The notes beneath the pieces were generated by a model that worked only from the letters and a program-made list of their open reading frames with translations, searched no databases and was not told the DNA's origin. From contig DF158882.1 in NCBI GenBank assembly GCA_000307305.1, positions 547,956-611,955 on the forward strand: a DNA stretch of 64,000 bases. Reading direction: 5' to 3'. The first letter of the stretch is position 1, and the number at the start of each line of letters is the position of its first letter. A program made the position numbers and the translations under genes. This DNA is from Enterobacteriaceae bacterium B14. GTDB lineage: Bacteria > Pseudomonadota > Gammaproteobacteria > Enterobacterales > Enterobacteriaceae. Positions 1-10,666 of this stretch are shown here, piece by piece.

Positions 1-261
1 ATAGCGCTCGGGGGAGTACTGTTGCCAGAAAAATCGTGCATAGACCTTTTTCTGGGATGACAGGTAGGCAAATGACCCTCGAGCTTGATATTGAGTTATT
101 TTCTGAACTGCTTGTTGATGAACTTCCCACTGTGGCGTGGGTTGGCTCGCTACAAATTTGGAGGGCGGAGTGGTGGTACATGCGGCCAACATCACCGCGG
201 CGAGCGGTAAAAGTTTCAAGAGAGATATTTTATGTGCAGAGTTTAAAACCGAAATTTTCAA
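1..261 (-). CDS. lolB: Outer-membrane lipoprotein receptor LolB, N-terminal part (cut by window edge)
   Basis: LolB accepts lipoproteins from the periplasmic carrier LolA and inserts them in the outer membrane. The minus strand reads 87 codons from a TTG at 261 to the window edge without a stop. It has a short basic N-terminus, a hydrophobic stretch [11 protein letters not shown] ending in the lipobox cysteine (residue 28 from this start), then [13 protein letters not shown] and [11 protein letters not shown], which I recognise as LolB. It is divergent from hemA, as in E. coli. An in-frame TGA lies 15 bases upstream of the TTG and I see no ATG before the signal peptide, so a TTG start preceded by AGGA is the best choice; an internal TTG at codon 15 is possible. 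The C-terminal part lies outside the window. Confidence 0.85.
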   Translation of the reverse strand, partial: MKISVLNSAHKISLLKLLPLAAVMLAACTTTPPSKFVASQPTPQWEVHQQAVQKITQYQARGSFAYLSSQKKVYARFFWQQYSPERY

Positions 262-489
262 GATCGTAATTCCTGTTATTCACTGAAATAAGAGAGATGA
301 TAAATACCACATCACGCTATCGCTCAATCTACTGGGCGTCAATGCGCTTATACGTTTGCATTTCTATAAATTATAACTTAACTCTTAATTAGTATGGGTG
401 TACGGCATGCTTTTATTGGCACCTTGCATCAAGTAGAATGCCCGCTATTCGGTTAGCCATACCAAAACTAAGTATTAGTAATCTGCTTA

Positions 490-1752
490 ATGACACTGCT
501 CGCGCTAGGTATTAATCACAAAACCGCCCCAGTCTCTCTAAGAGAAAAGGTGACATTTTCACCTGATACTCTGGATAGGGCACTTAATAGCCTCTTACAG
601 CAACCGCTGGTACAGGGGGGCGTAGTGCTGTCTACGTGCAACAGAACAGAGCTTTACCTTAGCGTAGAGCAACAAGAAGGAGTACGCGAGGCATTGGTTA
701 ACTGGCTCTGCACCTATCATGGCTTATCGCAGGATGAGGTTGCTAAGAGTTTGTACTGGCATCAGGGGAATGATGCCGTTAACCATTTAATGCGAGTAGC
801 CAGCGGATTAGATTCTCTTGTTCTCGGTGAACCGCAGATTTTGGGGCAGGTGAAAAAAGCATTTGCTGAATCTCAGCGAGAAAATTCACTCTCCAGCGAA
901 TTAGAGCGCCTATTTCAGAAATCATTTTCCGTTGCCAAGCGTGTTCGTACTGAAACTGAAATTGGCGCTAGCGCAGTCTCTGTTGCATTTGCCGCTTGTA
1001 CGCTGGCGCGTCAAATTTTTGAATCTCTGGCTGATGTGAACGTTATGCTAGTGGGCGCAGGGGAGACGATTGAGCTTGTCGCCCGCCATCTGCGTGAACA
1101 TAAAGTTCGCCACATCATGATTGCTAACCGTTCCCGTGAACGTGCCCAGGCGCTGGCAGATGAAGTGAAAGCAGAGGTGATCTCTTTGCCTGATATTGAG
1201 ACCCGCTTGCTAGAGGCTGACATCGTCATTAGTTCCACGGCAAGCCCTCTGCCTATTATTGGTAAAGGGTTGGTTGAACGGGCATTAAAAGCGCGGCGTA
1301 ACCAGCCCATGCTTTTTGTCGATATTGCTGTACCGCGAGATATCGAACCGGAGGTCGGTGATTTGGCTGATGCCTATCTTTATAGTGTGGACGATCTCCA
1401 TGCCATTATTCAGCACAATCTTGCACAGCGTCAGGCTGCGGCAGTACAGGCTGAACATATTGTACAGCAAGAAAGTGTAGCGTTTATGGCTTGGTTAAGA
1501 GCTCAGGGTGCATCGGAGACAATTCGCGATTATCGCGCTCATGCCGATACTATCCGCAGTGAAATGGAAACACGGGCATTGGCCTCACTACAGCAAGGGG
1601 CAGATGCAGAAACGGTGATTCGTGAACTGGCACATCGTCTAACGAACCGCCTGATCCACTCACCAACCAAATCCCTTCAAGATGCCGCCAGTCAAGGTGA
1701 TCTGGAGCGGTTACAACTATTACGCGACAGCCTTGGGCTGGATCAGCATTAA
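490..1752 (+). CDS. hemA: Glutamyl-tRNA reductase
   Basis: Reduces glutamyl-tRNA(Glu) to glutamate-1-semialdehyde with NADPH, the first committed step of C5-pathway tetrapyrrole synthesis, in the cytoplasm. The 420-residue product has the usual family length. The N-terminal catalytic domain carries the nucleophile cysteine at residue 50 in the motif STCNRTE, and [17 protein letters not shown] follows near residue 110. The NADP-binding domain with VGAGETIEL is near residue 190, and a helical dimerisation domain forms the C-terminus. The ATG at 490 has no good Shine-Dalgarno sequence, but the N-terminus [14 protein letters not shown] matches the family. The gene leads the hemA-prfA-prmC cluster, with a 29-base gap to prfA, and is divergent from lolB across a 228-base spacer. 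Confidence 0.97.
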   Translation: MTLLALGINHKTAPVSLREKVTFSPDTLDRALNSLLQQPLVQGGVVLSTCNRTELYLSVEQQEGVREALVNWLCTYHGLSQDEVAKSLYWHQGNDAVNHLMRVASGLDSLVLGEPQILGQVKKAFAESQRENSLSSELERLFQKSFSVAKRVRTETEIGASAVSVAFAACTLARQIFESLADVNVMLVGAGETIELVARHLREHKVRHIMIANRSRERAQALADEVKAEVISLPDIETRLLEADIVISSTASPLPIIGKGLVERALKARRNQPMLFVDIAVPRDIEPEVGDLADAYLYSVDDLHAIIQHNLAQRQAAAVQAEHIVQQESVAFMAWLRAQGASETIRDYRAHADTIRSEMETRALASLQQGADAETVIRELAHRLTNRLIHSPTKSLQDAASQGDLERLQLLRDSLGLDQH

Positions 1753-1781
1753 TTTCCTTTAATAACAAGGTTAAGCCGCAC

Positions 1782-2864
1782 ATGAAGCCTTCTATTGTTG
1801 CCAAGTTAGAAGCGTTATTAGAACGTCATGAAGAAGTCCAGGCTCTGCTTGGTGATGCCAGTATTATTGCTGATCAGGAACGATTTCGGGCGCTTTCCCG
1901 AGAATATGCCCAATTGACCGATGTGACACGCTGTTTTAAAGAGTGGCAACAGGTACAAGATGATTTGCAGACAGCTGAAATGATGCTCGAAGACCCTGAA
2001 ATGCGTGACATGGCAGAGGAAGAGTTAAAACAGGCTAAAAGTACTATTGATGAGTTAGAACAACATCTTCAAGTACTGCTTCTGCCGACGGACCCTGATG
2101 ATGAGCGCAATAGCTATCTGGAGATCCGCGCAGGAACGGGCGGTGATGAGGCCGCTATTTTTGCAGGTGATCTGTTCCGGATGTACAGCCGCTATGCTGA
2201 AGCTCGGCGCTGGCGCGTTGAAGTGCTAAGCGCAAACGACGGTGAACACGGCGGTTATAAAGAAGTGATCGCGAAAGTGTCCGGTGAAGGGGTGTACGGG
2301 CAACTTAAGTTTGAATCTGGCGGTCATCGAGTGCAGCGTGTACCTGAAACAGAATCTCAAGGGCGCATCCACACTTCAGCTTGTACAGTTGCGGTGATGC
2401 CAGAAATTCCAGAGGCAGAGTTGCCTGATATCAACCCAAGCGATCTTAAGATCGATACTTTCCGTTCCTCTGGTGCCGGTGGTCAGCACGTTAACACCAC
2501 TGATTCTGCGATTCGAATCACACACTTACCTACTGGGATTGTGGTTGAGTGTCAGGATGAGCGCTCGCAGCATAAGAACAAAGCAAAAGCTTTGTCTGTC
2601 TTGGGCTCTCGTATTCGTGCAGCAGAAATGCAAAAGCGCCAGCAGGAAGAAGCGTCAACACGTCGTAACCTGCTAGGCAGCGGTGATCGTTCAGACCGTA
2701 ATCGTACTTATAATTTCCCTCAAGGGCGTGTGACCGACCACCGAATTAACCTGACGCTTTATCGTCTGGATGAGGTAATGGAAGGTAAGTTAGATATGCT
2801 GATTCAGCCGATTGTACAAGAGTATCAGGCAGATCAACTGGCGGCGCTTTCTGACCAAGAATGA
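1782..2864 (+). CDS. prfA: Peptide chain release factor 1
   Basis: Recognises UAA and UAG stop codons in the ribosomal A site and triggers peptide release. The 360-residue protein has the standard RF1 order: N-terminal coiled domain, codon-recognition domain with the P-x-T tripeptide (VPETE, near residue 187), and the GGQ loop (SGAGGQHVN, near 234) whose glutamine is methylated by PrmC. The AAGG before the ATG at 1782 is a plausible ribosome binding site. The last four bases overlap the start of prmC (ATGA), so the substrate and its methyltransferase are translationally coupled, as in E. coli. Confidence 0.97.
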   Translation: MKPSIVAKLEALLERHEEVQALLGDASIIADQERFRALSREYAQLTDVTRCFKEWQQVQDDLQTAEMMLEDPEMRDMAEEELKQAKSTIDELEQHLQVLLLPTDPDDERNSYLEIRAGTGGDEAAIFAGDLFRMYSRYAEARRWRVEVLSANDGEHGGYKEVIAKVSGEGVYGQLKFESGGHRVQRVPETESQGRIHTSACTVAVMPEIPEAELPDINPSDLKIDTFRSSGAGGQHVNTTDSAIRITHLPTGIVVECQDERSQHKNKAKALSVLGSRIRAAEMQKRQQEEASTRRNLLGSGDRSDRNRTYNFPQGRVTDHRINLTLYRLDEVMEGKLDMLIQPIVQEYQADQLAALSDQE

Positions 2865-3700
2865 TAAGTTACGCTGAGTGGTTAAAGCAGGCGATTGATC
2901 GCTTACACGGGGGTGATAGCCCCCGCAGAGATGCGGAGATTTTGCTGTGCTTTGTTACTGAAAAGCAGCGCTCTTTTATCATTGCGTTTAGCGAAACGAA
3001 ACTCAGTGAAACCCAGCACGCTTCACTGAATTTATTATTGGAACGCCGTGTTTTAGGGGAGCCGATTGCTTATTTGATTGGTGAGCGTGAGTTCTGGTCT
3101 TTACCCTTATTGGTTTCCCCCTCAACGCTTATTCCTAGGCCAGATACCGAAAGGCTAGTTGAATTAGCCTTAGAGCGTATACCGCCTCAAGGGGGAGCAC
3201 TGCTTGATTTAGGCACAGGAACAGGTGCGATAGCATTAGCGCTTGCGAGTGAGCGTAGCGATTGCCAGATTATGGGTATCGATTTCTCTCCAGAGGCAGT
3301 TGCTCTGGCAGAAAGAAATGCTTCTCGTCTAAATATTTGCAATGTGCAATTTTGTACTGGTAGTTGGTTTGCTCCGGTTTCAGATCAAAAATTTGCGTTA
3401 ATTGTCAGCAATCCCCCCTATATCGATGTGTGTGACCCCCATTTACAATGTGGGGATGTGCGTTTTGAACCTGATAGTGCCTTGGTTGCTGATGAACATG
3501 GCTTAGCCGACCTCTATCAAATTATTGAGCACTCACCTGCGCATTTACTGGATAACGGCTGGCTTTTGCTAGAGCATGGCTGGCAGCAGGGGGAAGCAGT
3601 GCGTTATCGCTTGAAAAAAATAGGGTTTAGTCAAGTCTCGACAGAAAAAGATTATGGTGGAAACGATCGGGTTACATTAGGTCTTTGGCGCTCGACATAG
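2861..3700 (+). CDS. prmC: Release factor glutamine methyltransferase
   Basis: Transfers a methyl group from S-adenosylmethionine to the glutamine of the GGQ motif in RF1 and RF2. The 279-residue protein has an N-terminal helical substrate-binding domain, a class I methyltransferase motif [11 protein letters not shown] at 116-126, and the catalytic NPPY tetrapeptide at 184-187. It starts inside the prfA stop region (4-base overlap). Length and motif positions agree with E. coli PrmC as I recall it. Confidence 0.96.
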   Translation: MISYAEWLKQAIDRLHGGDSPRRDAEILLCFVTEKQRSFIIAFSETKLSETQHASLNLLLERRVLGEPIAYLIGEREFWSLPLLVSPSTLIPRPDTERLVELALERIPPQGGALLDLGTGTGAIALALASERSDCQIMGIDFSPEAVALAERNASRLNICNVQFCTGSWFAPVSDQKFALIVSNPPYIDVCDPHLQCGDVRFEPDSALVADEHGLADLYQIIEHSPAHLLDNGWLLLEHGWQQGEAVRYRLKKIGFSQVSTEKDYGGNDRVTLGLWRST

Positions 3701-3767
3701 GGTTTAGGGTAATAGAAGAAATACACCGAGACCGTGTTTTTATATCTTACCGCTGAGGAAGAGTGAC

Positions 3768-4166
3768 ATGATGTTGTATATGGGGATTAAGCATTTACAC
3801 CTATTGACGGTAGCTATCAGTATTGCTTTGTTTGTACTGCGTTTTTTTTGGAAGTGCCGAAACTCATCAATGCTACAGAAGCGCTGGGTAAAAATCACGC
3901 CCCATCTTAACGATACGGTTTTACTCATCAGCGGCATTGTCCTGATTTATATTACACATTTTTACCCGTTTAGCCCTCAAGGCACATGGCTGACGGAGAA
4001 GTTATTTGGCGTCTTGCTCTATATTGGTTTGGGGCATATTGCGTTAAGCAAACGTGATAAAAAGCCAGTGGTTCGTTGGTGTGCCTTTATTGCAGCCCTA
4101 TTCTGTCTAGCATTAGTTATTAAACTTGCGATGACAAAGCTAGCCTTTTTCATGGGATATGTATGA
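3768..4166 (+). CDS. sirB2: SirB2-family membrane protein (YchQ)
   Basis: Small inner-membrane protein of the SirB family, of unknown biochemical function. The 132 residues contain about four hydrophobic segments: residues 7-24, about 48-65, 75-90 and 105-125. The core LLTVAISIALFVLRFFW and the conserved tail are SirB2-like. The start at 3768 has GAGGA eight bases upstream; a second ATG follows directly at 3771. It overlaps sirB1 by four bases and keeps the E. coli order between prmC and sirB1. Older work linked the Salmonella sirB locus to invasion-gene expression, but that effect was not assigned to a mechanism. Confidence 0.85.
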   Translation: MMLYMGIKHLHLLTVAISIALFVLRFFWKCRNSSMLQKRWVKITPHLNDTVLLISGIVLIYITHFYPFSPQGTWLTEKLFGVLLYIGLGHIALSKRDKKPVVRWCAFIAALFCLALVIKLAMTKLAFFMGYV

Positions 4167-4972
4167 TCTCTCTTGCCGACTATGAATTTGATGAAGTGCC
4201 ATTGAGCGAAACGGTAATGCGTGTTCTCGCTAACGTTCGCCTAGATTTTCCTGCAGAGCAAGTGCGCCAACAGTTGGCTAATTTGGTCGAAGAAGCGAAA
4301 GAAGACCTTCGAGATATTAAAGGCCAAGAGCTACAACTGGAGCAATTGCTAAAACTCTTTTTCACGCAATGGGGCTTTGGTGCAGCAAAAGGGGTATACC
4401 AGTTCTCTGATACTATTTGGCTGGATAAGGTCCTGGACACTCGCGAAGGGGCACCCGTTACTCTGGGCATCATTCTGCTACATCTTGCAGAAGAGCTAGA
4501 TTTGCCTTTGATGCCAGTGATTTTTCCAACCCAATTAATCTTACGTGCAGACTGGTTGGATGAAGAGATGTGGCTGATTAATCCACTTAATGGCGAGACA
4601 CTCAGTGAACATCTGTTAGAGGTCTGGCTAAAAGGTCATATTGGTGCGAACGTTTCTCTCGAAGATGAAGATCTAGATGAAGCAGAAAACGTCACTATTA
4701 TCCGCAAATTACTAGGCACCCTCAAAGGGGCTTTAATGCAAGAGGAGCAGTTAGAACTGGCTCTGCAAAGCAGTGAGTTACTTCTCACGTTCGATCAAAC
4801 CGACCCTTATGAGATCCGCGATAGAGGGCTGATTTATGCCCAGCTTGATTGCAATAATGTCGCGATAAACGACTTAAATTACTTTGTAGAACAGTGCCCA
4901 GACGATCCCGTTGCTGAAGTGATAAAGATTCAGATTCACTCCATTGAGGAGCGGGATATCATTCTGCATTAG
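4163..4972 (+). CDS. sirB1: SirB1 family protein (YchA), transglutaminase-like/TPR
   Basis: Cytoplasmic 269-residue protein of the SirB1/YchA family. The first two thirds resemble a transglutaminase-like fold (residues about 60-180, with LDKVLDTREGAPVTLG and LPLMPVIFP). The last 80 residues form TPR-like helices (LALQSSELLLTFDQTDPYEIRDRGLIY). Activity is not established. The ATG overlaps the sirB2 stop. The gene sits directly upstream of kdsA, as in E. coli, so it probably belongs to the hemA-kdsA transcription unit. Confidence 0.88.
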   Translation: MISLADYEFDEVPLSETVMRVLANVRLDFPAEQVRQQLANLVEEAKEDLRDIKGQELQLEQLLKLFFTQWGFGAAKGVYQFSDTIWLDKVLDTREGAPVTLGIILLHLAEELDLPLMPVIFPTQLILRADWLDEEMWLINPLNGETLSEHLLEVWLKGHIGANVSLEDEDLDEAENVTIIRKLLGTLKGALMQEEQLELALQSSELLLTFDQTDPYEIRDRGLIYAQLDCNNVAINDLNYFVEQCPDDPVAEVIKIQIHSIEERDIILH

Positions 4973-4982
4973 TGCATTGTGA

Positions 4983-5891
<909 letters not shown>

Positions 5892-5908
5892 TATCGTTTT
5901 AGCCATAT

Positions 5909-5934
5909 AAAAACGGTGGTTTCCCTGCCACCGT
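5909..5934 (-). terminator. Rho-independent terminator of dauA
   Basis: A 7-bp stem (ACGGTGG with CCACCGT, 5913-5919/5928-5934) and an 8-base loop. Read on the minus strand it is followed by a T-run (5913-5909). It lies just beyond the dauA stop and also sits after kdsA on the other strand, where no T-run follows. Confidence 0.7.
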
Positions 5935-5975
5935 GTATACCTTTCCTCTCTCCATCCCTACTAATCCATTTCCTA

Positions 5976-7667
5976 CTATTTCTTTGACGCAATAATGGCT
6001 TCATCAAGTGAAGTATAAAATGCTAAGCGACCTTCAATCGGAACCACTTTTGCACGAGCTAGTGTTTTTAATGGTTGGAAGGGAACGGCGCTTATCATTA
6101 ATGTCTTATCTTCTGGCAGATGTTCGACAAAATGCAAAAACGCATTTAAACCGCCCGCATCTAAGACGGGAACGGCATCCCACTGCAGGATAATCTTGTC
6201 GAATGGTTCAATGCGGGCGGAGAGCTCATTAAAGATTCGTTCGGCGGCGGCAAAGAACAGCGGCCCGCTAATACGCAGTAGCAATACATTGTCTGGATGC
6301 TCTCGGTCAATGGACATCAGACGAGTCATGCGAGCGATACGCCGCATAAAGAGTAGAGATGCGAGTACAATCCCGACTGTAATGGCAATCACCATATCGA
6401 AGAGCACCGTCAGGCTCATGCAGAGGAGCATGACGATGATGTCATCTTTTGGTGCTCTGCGTATGAGTTCAACGACTTTTGCTGCCTCACTCATATTCCA
6501 CGCAACAAGCAGCAGTAATGCAGCCATTGCCGCTAAAGGAAGGTAAGAGAGCCATTGTGCAAGTACGAGCAAAGCCAAAAGCACTAGCAGCGAGTGAATT
6601 ATGGCGGATATGGGGGAGGTTGCACCTGCACGTACGTTAGCAGCTGAACGAGCGATGGCCGCCGTAGCCGTAATACCGCCAAAGAACGGCGCAATGATAT
6701 TGCCTAAGCCTTGCCCTATCAGCTCTCCATTGGAGTTATGTTTGGTGCCTGTCATACCATCTAATACCACGGCGCAGAGAAGCGACTCAATAGCGCCTAG
6801 CATTGCCATAGAAAATGCGGCAGGTAGCAGAGCAGTTATCATATCCCAGTTCCATGCTGTGGTCGTTCCGCTAGCATTTGGCAACTCCCAAGGCATGAGG
6901 AACTGGGGCAGAATAGGTGGGATACCGTTACCATGAGAGCCATCGGGCAAAGCGTAGCTAAACCGAGACCCAATCGTTGCGACATCATGATCGAACATCA
7001 TCAATAGGCCCATGACAGCGGTTCCTGCTAACAGTGCAGGAAGATGGCCAGGAACCCGCAGGCCAAGTCGAGGCCACAGAATTAAAATAGCTAACGTTAT
7101 GGCCCCGATAGTGGCATCAGCCCAATGAAGTGTTGGCAGGGCACTCACGAGGGCCGCAACTTTACCGATGAAATGTTCTGGTACGGTTACTGTAAGCCCT
7201 AAAAAATCTTTGATCTGCATTGTTGCAATTGTAATACCGATACCAGAGGTAAAACCTAGAGTGACCGAAATGGGAATGTATTCGATTAATCGACCAAAGC
7301 GAGCTATCCCCATAAGTAGCAGAAAGAAGCCTGACATTAGGGTGGCAATCAACAAACCAGAAAGGCCGAATTGCTGAGAAACGGGATAAAGGATAACGAC
7401 AAAGGCGGCTGTTGGCCCAGAGATACTGTAGCGAGAGCCGCCACTAATCGCGATGACGATCCCTGCAATGGCCGCGGTATACAAACCATACTGCGGTGGA
7501 ACACCGCTTCCAATGGCTAACGCCATAGCGAGAGGGATGGCAATAATACCGACAGTGATACCGGAGATGGCATCTTTAATTAAGCGTTGGAATGTATAAG
7601 GAGTGTTCCAGCATGCATCAATAATTGCACTGAACGGTTTAATGCCGCTAATTCCATGTGTTTTCAT
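5976..7667 (-). CDS. dauA: SulP-family C4-dicarboxylate transporter DauA (YchM)
   Basis: Inner-membrane SulP/SLC26 transporter; the E. coli homologue takes up succinate and other C4-dicarboxylates at acidic pH. The 563-residue reading from ATG at 7667 starts [20 protein letters not shown] and then follows E. coli DauA closely: [39 protein letters not shown], then the [21 protein letters not shown] block. A C-terminal cytoplasmic STAS domain occupies about residues 450-555. The longest open frame begins at a GTG 16 codons earlier; I prefer the ATG because homology starts there, though its ribosome binding site is weak. In E. coli dauA is close to the lolB-hemA cluster but upstream of it, so its place after kdsA is a local rearrangement. 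Confidence 0.93.
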   Translation of the reverse strand: MKTHGISGIKPFSAIIDACWNTPYTFQRLIKDAISGITVGIIAIPLAMALAIGSGVPPQYGLYTAAIAGIVIAISGGSRYSISGPTAAFVVILYPVSQQFGLSGLLIATLMSGFFLLLMGIARFGRLIEYIPISVTLGFTSGIGITIATMQIKDFLGLTVTVPEHFIGKVAALVSALPTLHWADATIGAITLAILILWPRLGLRVPGHLPALLAGTAVMGLLMMFDHDVATIGSRFSYALPDGSHGNGIPPILPQFLMPWELPNASGTTTAWNWDMITALLPAAFSMAMLGAIESLLCAVVLDGMTGTKHNSNGELIGQGLGNIIAPFFGGITATAAIARSAANVRAGATSPISAIIHSLLVLLALLVLAQWLSYLPLAAMAALLLLVAWNMSEAAKVVELIRRAPKDDIIVMLLCMSLTVLFDMVIAITVGIVLASLLFMRRIARMTRLMSIDREHPDNVLLLRISGPLFFAAAERIFNELSARIEPFDKIILQWDAVPVLDAGGLNAFLHFVEHLPEDKTLMISAVPFQPLKTLARAKVVPIEGRLAFYTSLDEAIIASKK

Positions 7668-7971
7668 CGAAATGGTAAACCAGATAGTAGAAAAAACAGA
7701 AGAATGGCAGGCCACAGAGGTCGCCGATGAAGTGGGCTACCATACGCTTTTTGTATTGATATAACTAGGCTTGGCATGGAGAGAAGAGCTAAAATTTGAC
7801 TTAGATTGATAATTTAATTATTAGCATGGTTGTGTAGGGAGGTTTTAAGGCAAATAAGGCGTTGAGGAGAATTAAATTGGTCTTGATAAAGACATTGCGA
7901 AGGAAGAGTGATGCCTTTTTATCACATTTGCGCAGAGCTTAGCCGTTTGAATCTATCGAAGAAAATTATTC
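7668..7971. other. Spacer between dauA and the tRNA-Ser promoter
   Basis: About 300 bases, AT-rich, must carry the dauA promoter on the minus strand. I see no credible coding frame, repeat or strong hairpin in it. Confidence 0.6.
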
Positions 7972-8007
7972 TTGACCGAAAAGCCCTATCTCCCTATAGT
8001 ACGCCCC
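7972..8007 (+). promoter_or_regulatory. Sigma-70 promoter of tRNA-Ser with GC-rich discriminator
   Basis: TTGACC (7972-7977) and TATAGT (7995-8000) are separated by exactly 17 bases. They are followed by the discriminator ACGCCCC (8001-8007), the GC-rich type found at stringently controlled stable-RNA promoters. The tRNA begins 38 bases further on, leaving a short 5' leader to be removed by RNase P. Confidence 0.85.
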
Positions 8008-8044
8008 GTTGTAGCGGCAGATTATGCTGTAGCAACAACAACAC

Positions 8045-8132
8045 GGTGAGGTGTCCGAGCGGCTGAAGGAGCACGCCTGGAAAGTGTGTATACGGCAACG
8101 TATCGAGGGTTCGAATCCCTCCCTCACCGCCA
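8045..8132 (+). tRNA. tRNA-Ser (anticodon GGA)
   Basis: 88 bases including an encoded CCA. The acceptor stem is GGTGAGG (8045-8051) with CCTCACC (8122-8128) and discriminator G. The anticodon loop CTGGAAA gives anticodon GGA, which reads UCC/UCU. The long variable arm is typical of class II tRNA-Ser, and the T arm carries GGTTCGAATCC. The sequence is nearly the same as the E. coli serW/serX product. Its 3' end is copied twice more downstream in a tandem repeat. Confidence 0.97.
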
Positions 8133-8141
8133 CATTTAAAG

Positions 8142-8171
8142 AAGGCCTGAATATTAGATTCAGGCCTTTTT
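8142..8171 (+). terminator. Rho-independent terminator of tRNA-Ser (repeat copy 1)
   Basis: Perfect 11-bp stem AAGGCCTGAAT/ATTCAGGCCTT with a 5-base loop ATTAG and five T residues. It starts ten bases after the tRNA CCA end. Confidence 0.9.
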
Positions 8172-8307
8172 GCTATATATCTCTCGATAAGGGAGGGTGA
8201 GAAGCCTCGCAGGGTTCGACAAAACGGAACGTTTTGGACAGCCAAAGGCTGCCCGTAGGGTGAGCGCGTAGCGCGAATCAATCCCTCCCTCACCGCCACA
8301 TTTAAAG

Positions 8308-8337
8308 AAGGCCTGAATATTAGATTCAGGCCTTTTT
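8308..8337 (+). terminator. Second copy of the tRNA-Ser terminator (repeat copy 2)
   Basis: Same hairpin as at 8142, displaced by 166 bases, with its T-run intact. It would act as a back-up stop for read-through transcripts. Confidence 0.85.
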
Positions 8338-8473
8338 GCTATATATCTCTCGATAAGGGGGGGTGAGAAGCCTCGCAGGGTTCGACAAAACGGAACGTTT
8401 TGGATAGCCAAAGGCTGCCCATAGGGTGAGCGCGTAGCGCGAATCAATCCCTCCCTCACCGCCACATTTAAAG

Positions 8474-8503
8474 AAGGCCTGAATATTAGATTCAGGCCTT
8501 CTT
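8474..8503 (+). terminator. Third copy of the tRNA-Ser terminator (repeat copy 3)
   Basis: Same stem, but the T-run is interrupted (CCTTCTTG), so it is probably weaker. The repeat homology ends about ten bases further on. Confidence 0.7.
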
Positions 8504-8513
8504 GCTATATATC

Positions 8514-9416
8514 CTCCTATACACACTTTGTTGTTACTCGTTCTTTTTAGAGTGAAAGCTAGGTTCAGGTAAAACACGAGATGACGTACTCATTTTAGTT
8601 TTTATGCGTGGAAGGTGTCATTTCAAATGCGAAGGCGTTTCATTTGATGGAATAGGCTGAGAGTTAATATAGATTGAAATTAAATTCTGTTTTTTTATTG
8701 AAAAATAAGCCATGTGACTATATTGAATATAGCTATTAAAAAAGGAATTCATTCGAGATATGTTTTTAAAGTAATCGTTTATGATTATTTATAGGGTGGG
8801 GAGAGTATATCTGGAAAACAAATTATTTTAGTTTTATATAAAAAAATTTTATATATTTTTTAAAACAAGAGGCGCACTCCACTGCCTAATAACTTAATGA
8901 GTTTAGTGATGACTTATTTCCTAGTATATTTTTTTTCATGCTAAATACTAGCTGGCTAATTGAGTAATTTTTATCTTCATTGAATTTTTATTTTTATTTT
9001 CAATTGCGCAGTGGTTCTTTATGCTTTATTTTTCATTTTAAACGGATTGTTTATCTTGAGTGAGCCATGCACTCTACATTATAGTGATTCCCCTATTATT
9101 CTAATTGCACTTCTGACGAAGATTGTTCATAATCTGCATGTTACATTTCATTTAAGAATGTTGGAGAAGTAGATAAACATTATTTATATTAATGTTTCCT
9201 TCTTTTCCTTTCGGTATCTGTTCGCGGGCAATGAGTAGTCAAATTTTTTAACTAAAATTAGGATGTTTTGGGTTTTGATTAAAGATTGAGCCTATATTAT
9301 TCATAAAGGAATTCTTAACCTAAGAAGTATCTTGATTTGATAGCTTAATAGATCCGATAATAGCATGTTGTGCCAGTACAAAGCCTGATAGGGATGGCAC
9401 CAATAAGGAAATTTTA
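8514..9416. other. Long AT-rich non-coding region upstream of wza
   Basis: About 900 bases with no credible gene on either strand. Base composition is much richer in A+T than the housekeeping genes around, for example the run at 8820-8870. It must hold the promoter and leader of the wza operon. I looked for an ops/JUMPstart element (GGCGGTAGC core) and found no convincing copy. TAAGAATGTTGG near 9154 resembles only the first half of an RcsAB box. Confidence 0.6.
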
Positions 9417-9436
9417 GTCACCATTTTTTTGGTGAC
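9370..9436 (+). promoter_or_regulatory. Two inverted repeats in the wza leader
   Basis: GTGCCA (9370-9375) pairs with TGGCAC (9395-9400) across a 19-base loop. GTCACC (9417-9422) pairs with GGTGAC (9431-9436) across a T-rich 8-base loop. The second hairpin ends directly before the AGGG ribosome binding site of wza, so it could influence access to the start. Function is inferred only from position. Confidence 0.4.
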
Positions 9437-9448
9437 AGGGAAATGAAA

Positions 9449-10666
9449 ATGTTAAATGGAAAATTAAAAATATCTTCTATTTTTATGTCTGTAGCTTTTC
9501 TTTCTGGGTGTTCGATTATCCCAGGCTCACAGATGTCACTCAGCAATAAAAACATCATTAAATCTAAAGATTCAAATGTTTCTCTAAGTTCGCAAATCAA
9601 TGTCTACCCTCTAACGCCTAGCTTGGTTAAAGAATTGCGGCCTTCTGCCATGCAAGCTAAAGAAAATGTTGAGTTAGACGTAGAACTACAAAAGTACCAG
9701 TATCGAGTCGGTATTGGTGACGTCATTATGGTGACTGTTTGGGACCATCCTGAGCTGACAACACCAGCGGGAACGTATCGTAGTGCTAGTGATACAGGGA
9801 ACTGGGTTCATTCTGACGGCACAATTTTTTATCCTTATATAGGCAAGGTTAACGTTAAAAATAAAACGGTGACTGAAATAAGGGTCGAGATAGCCAACCG
9901 ACTTTCTGAGTATATTCAAGATCCCCAAGTTGATGTCAGCGTTGCGGCTTTTCGTTCACAGAAAGTTTATGTTACTGGTGAAGTTGCAACCTCTGGTCAG
10001 CAACAAATTAGCAATGTGCCGCTCACGATTCTTGATGCGATTAACAATGCAGGTGGCTTAAAAGAAACTGCTGATTGGCGACATGTTGCTCTGACTCGTA
10101 ATGGACAAAAACAGGCAATATCTTTAGAAGCACTGATGCAATATGGCGATTTAACACAAAATAAACTATTGCAACAAGGTGATATTTTATACATTCCAAA
10201 TAATGATAATCTTAAAGTCTTCGTTATGGGTGAGGTGAATACTCAAACGACGCTGAAGATGGATCGTAATGGGATGACATTAACTGAGGCTTTAGCAAAT
10301 GCTAAAGGTATTGATCAATCAATGGCTGATGCCAGTGGCGTTTTTGTTATACGTTCGCTGACAAATAATACTAATAATACTGTTGTTTCGAAAGAGAGCA
10401 ATAAAGTAGACGCAGCCAAAACAGGAAATACAACACTAGGTGTAAAGAATATACAAAAAGGGAAAATTGCAGAGGTATATCAGTTAGACTTATCGGATGC
10501 GACAGCATTAGTTATGGGAACCGAGTTCCATTTACAACCTTATGATGTCGTCTACGTAACAACTGCACCTGTTAGTCGATGGAATCGTGTTATTAGTCAG
10601 TTAATACCAACTATTACTGGCGTTCACGATATGACTGAAACAATTCGTTTTATAAAGAACTGGTAA
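9449..10666 (+). CDS. wza: Polysaccharide export lipoprotein Wza (outer-membrane translocon)
   Basis: Forms the octameric outer-membrane channel that exports group 1 capsule or colanic acid. The lipoprotein signal [10 protein letters not shown]...VAFLSGC gives the lipidated cysteine at residue 21. Polysaccharide-export and SLBB domains follow ([43 protein letters not shown]). The last 35 residues form the amphipathic barrel helix ([21 protein letters not shown]). The protein is about 25 residues longer than E. coli Wza because of an Asn/Thr/Lys-rich insertion after GVFVIR (roughly residues 292-323). The open frame begins at ATG 9443, but AGGG is then only two bases away; ATG 9449 has better spacing. 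It overlaps wzb by one base. Confidence 0.93.
   Translation: MLNGKLKISSIFMSVAFLSGCSIIPGSQMSLSNKNIIKSKDSNVSLSSQINVYPLTPSLVKELRPSAMQAKENVELDVELQKYQYRVGIGDVIMVTVWDHPELTTPAGTYRSASDTGNWVHSDGTIFYPYIGKVNVKNKTVTEIRVEIANRLSEYIQDPQVDVSVAAFRSQKVYVTGEVATSGQQQISNVPLTILDAINNAGGLKETADWRHVALTRNGQKQAISLEALMQYGDLTQNKLLQQGDILYIPNNDNLKVFVMGEVNTQTTLKMDRNGMTLTEALANAKGIDQSMADASGVFVIRSLTNNTNNTVVSKESNKVDAAKTGNTTLGVKNIQKGKIAEVYQLDLSDATALVMGTEFHLQPYDVVYVTTAPVSRWNRVISQLIPTITGVHDMTETIRFIKNW

Larger units (their letters stand above)
8115..8513 (+). repeat. 166-bp tandem repeat containing tRNA-Ser 3' end and terminator (about 2.4 copies)
   Basis: Copy 1 spans 8115-8280, copy 2 spans 8281-8446 and a partial copy 3 spans 8447-8513. 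The period is exactly 166 bases, with only a few differences between copies (for example ggacagcc/ggatagcc and gcccgtag/gcccatag). Each unit opens with the last 18 bases of the tRNA (ATCCCTCCCTCACCGCCA), then CATTTAAAG and a terminator hairpin. A spacer follows with AAAACGGAACGTTTTGG and the GC-rich GAGCGCGTAGCGCG. The layout resembles the 178-bp rtT repeats after E. coli tyrT, where 3' tRNA ends are also copied. The minus-strand open frames here simply repeat with the same period and are antisense artefacts. Confidence 0.92.

Noticed and set aside
36-269. 77-codon plus-strand open frame at the left edge
   Set aside because: It is the antisense of lolB, whose lipobox and family motifs are clear on the minus strand.
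8045-8513. Prophage or island attachment sites at the repeated tRNA ends
   Set aside because: The copies are in exact tandem with spacer and terminator included, and no integrase gene is present nearby, so tandem duplication explains them better.
7994-8577. Three overlapping minus-strand open frames of about 83-101 codons
   Set aside because: They repeat with the 166-bp period and read antisense through the tRNA-Ser and its copied tails; the GGEGGIRTLDTLPYTHFPG-type stretch is a well-known tRNA-antisense artefact.
9353-9367. Possible ops element (CGATAATAGCATG) before wza
   Set aside because: Only about 7 of 12 positions fit GGCGGTAGCGTG and the GGCGG part is absent.
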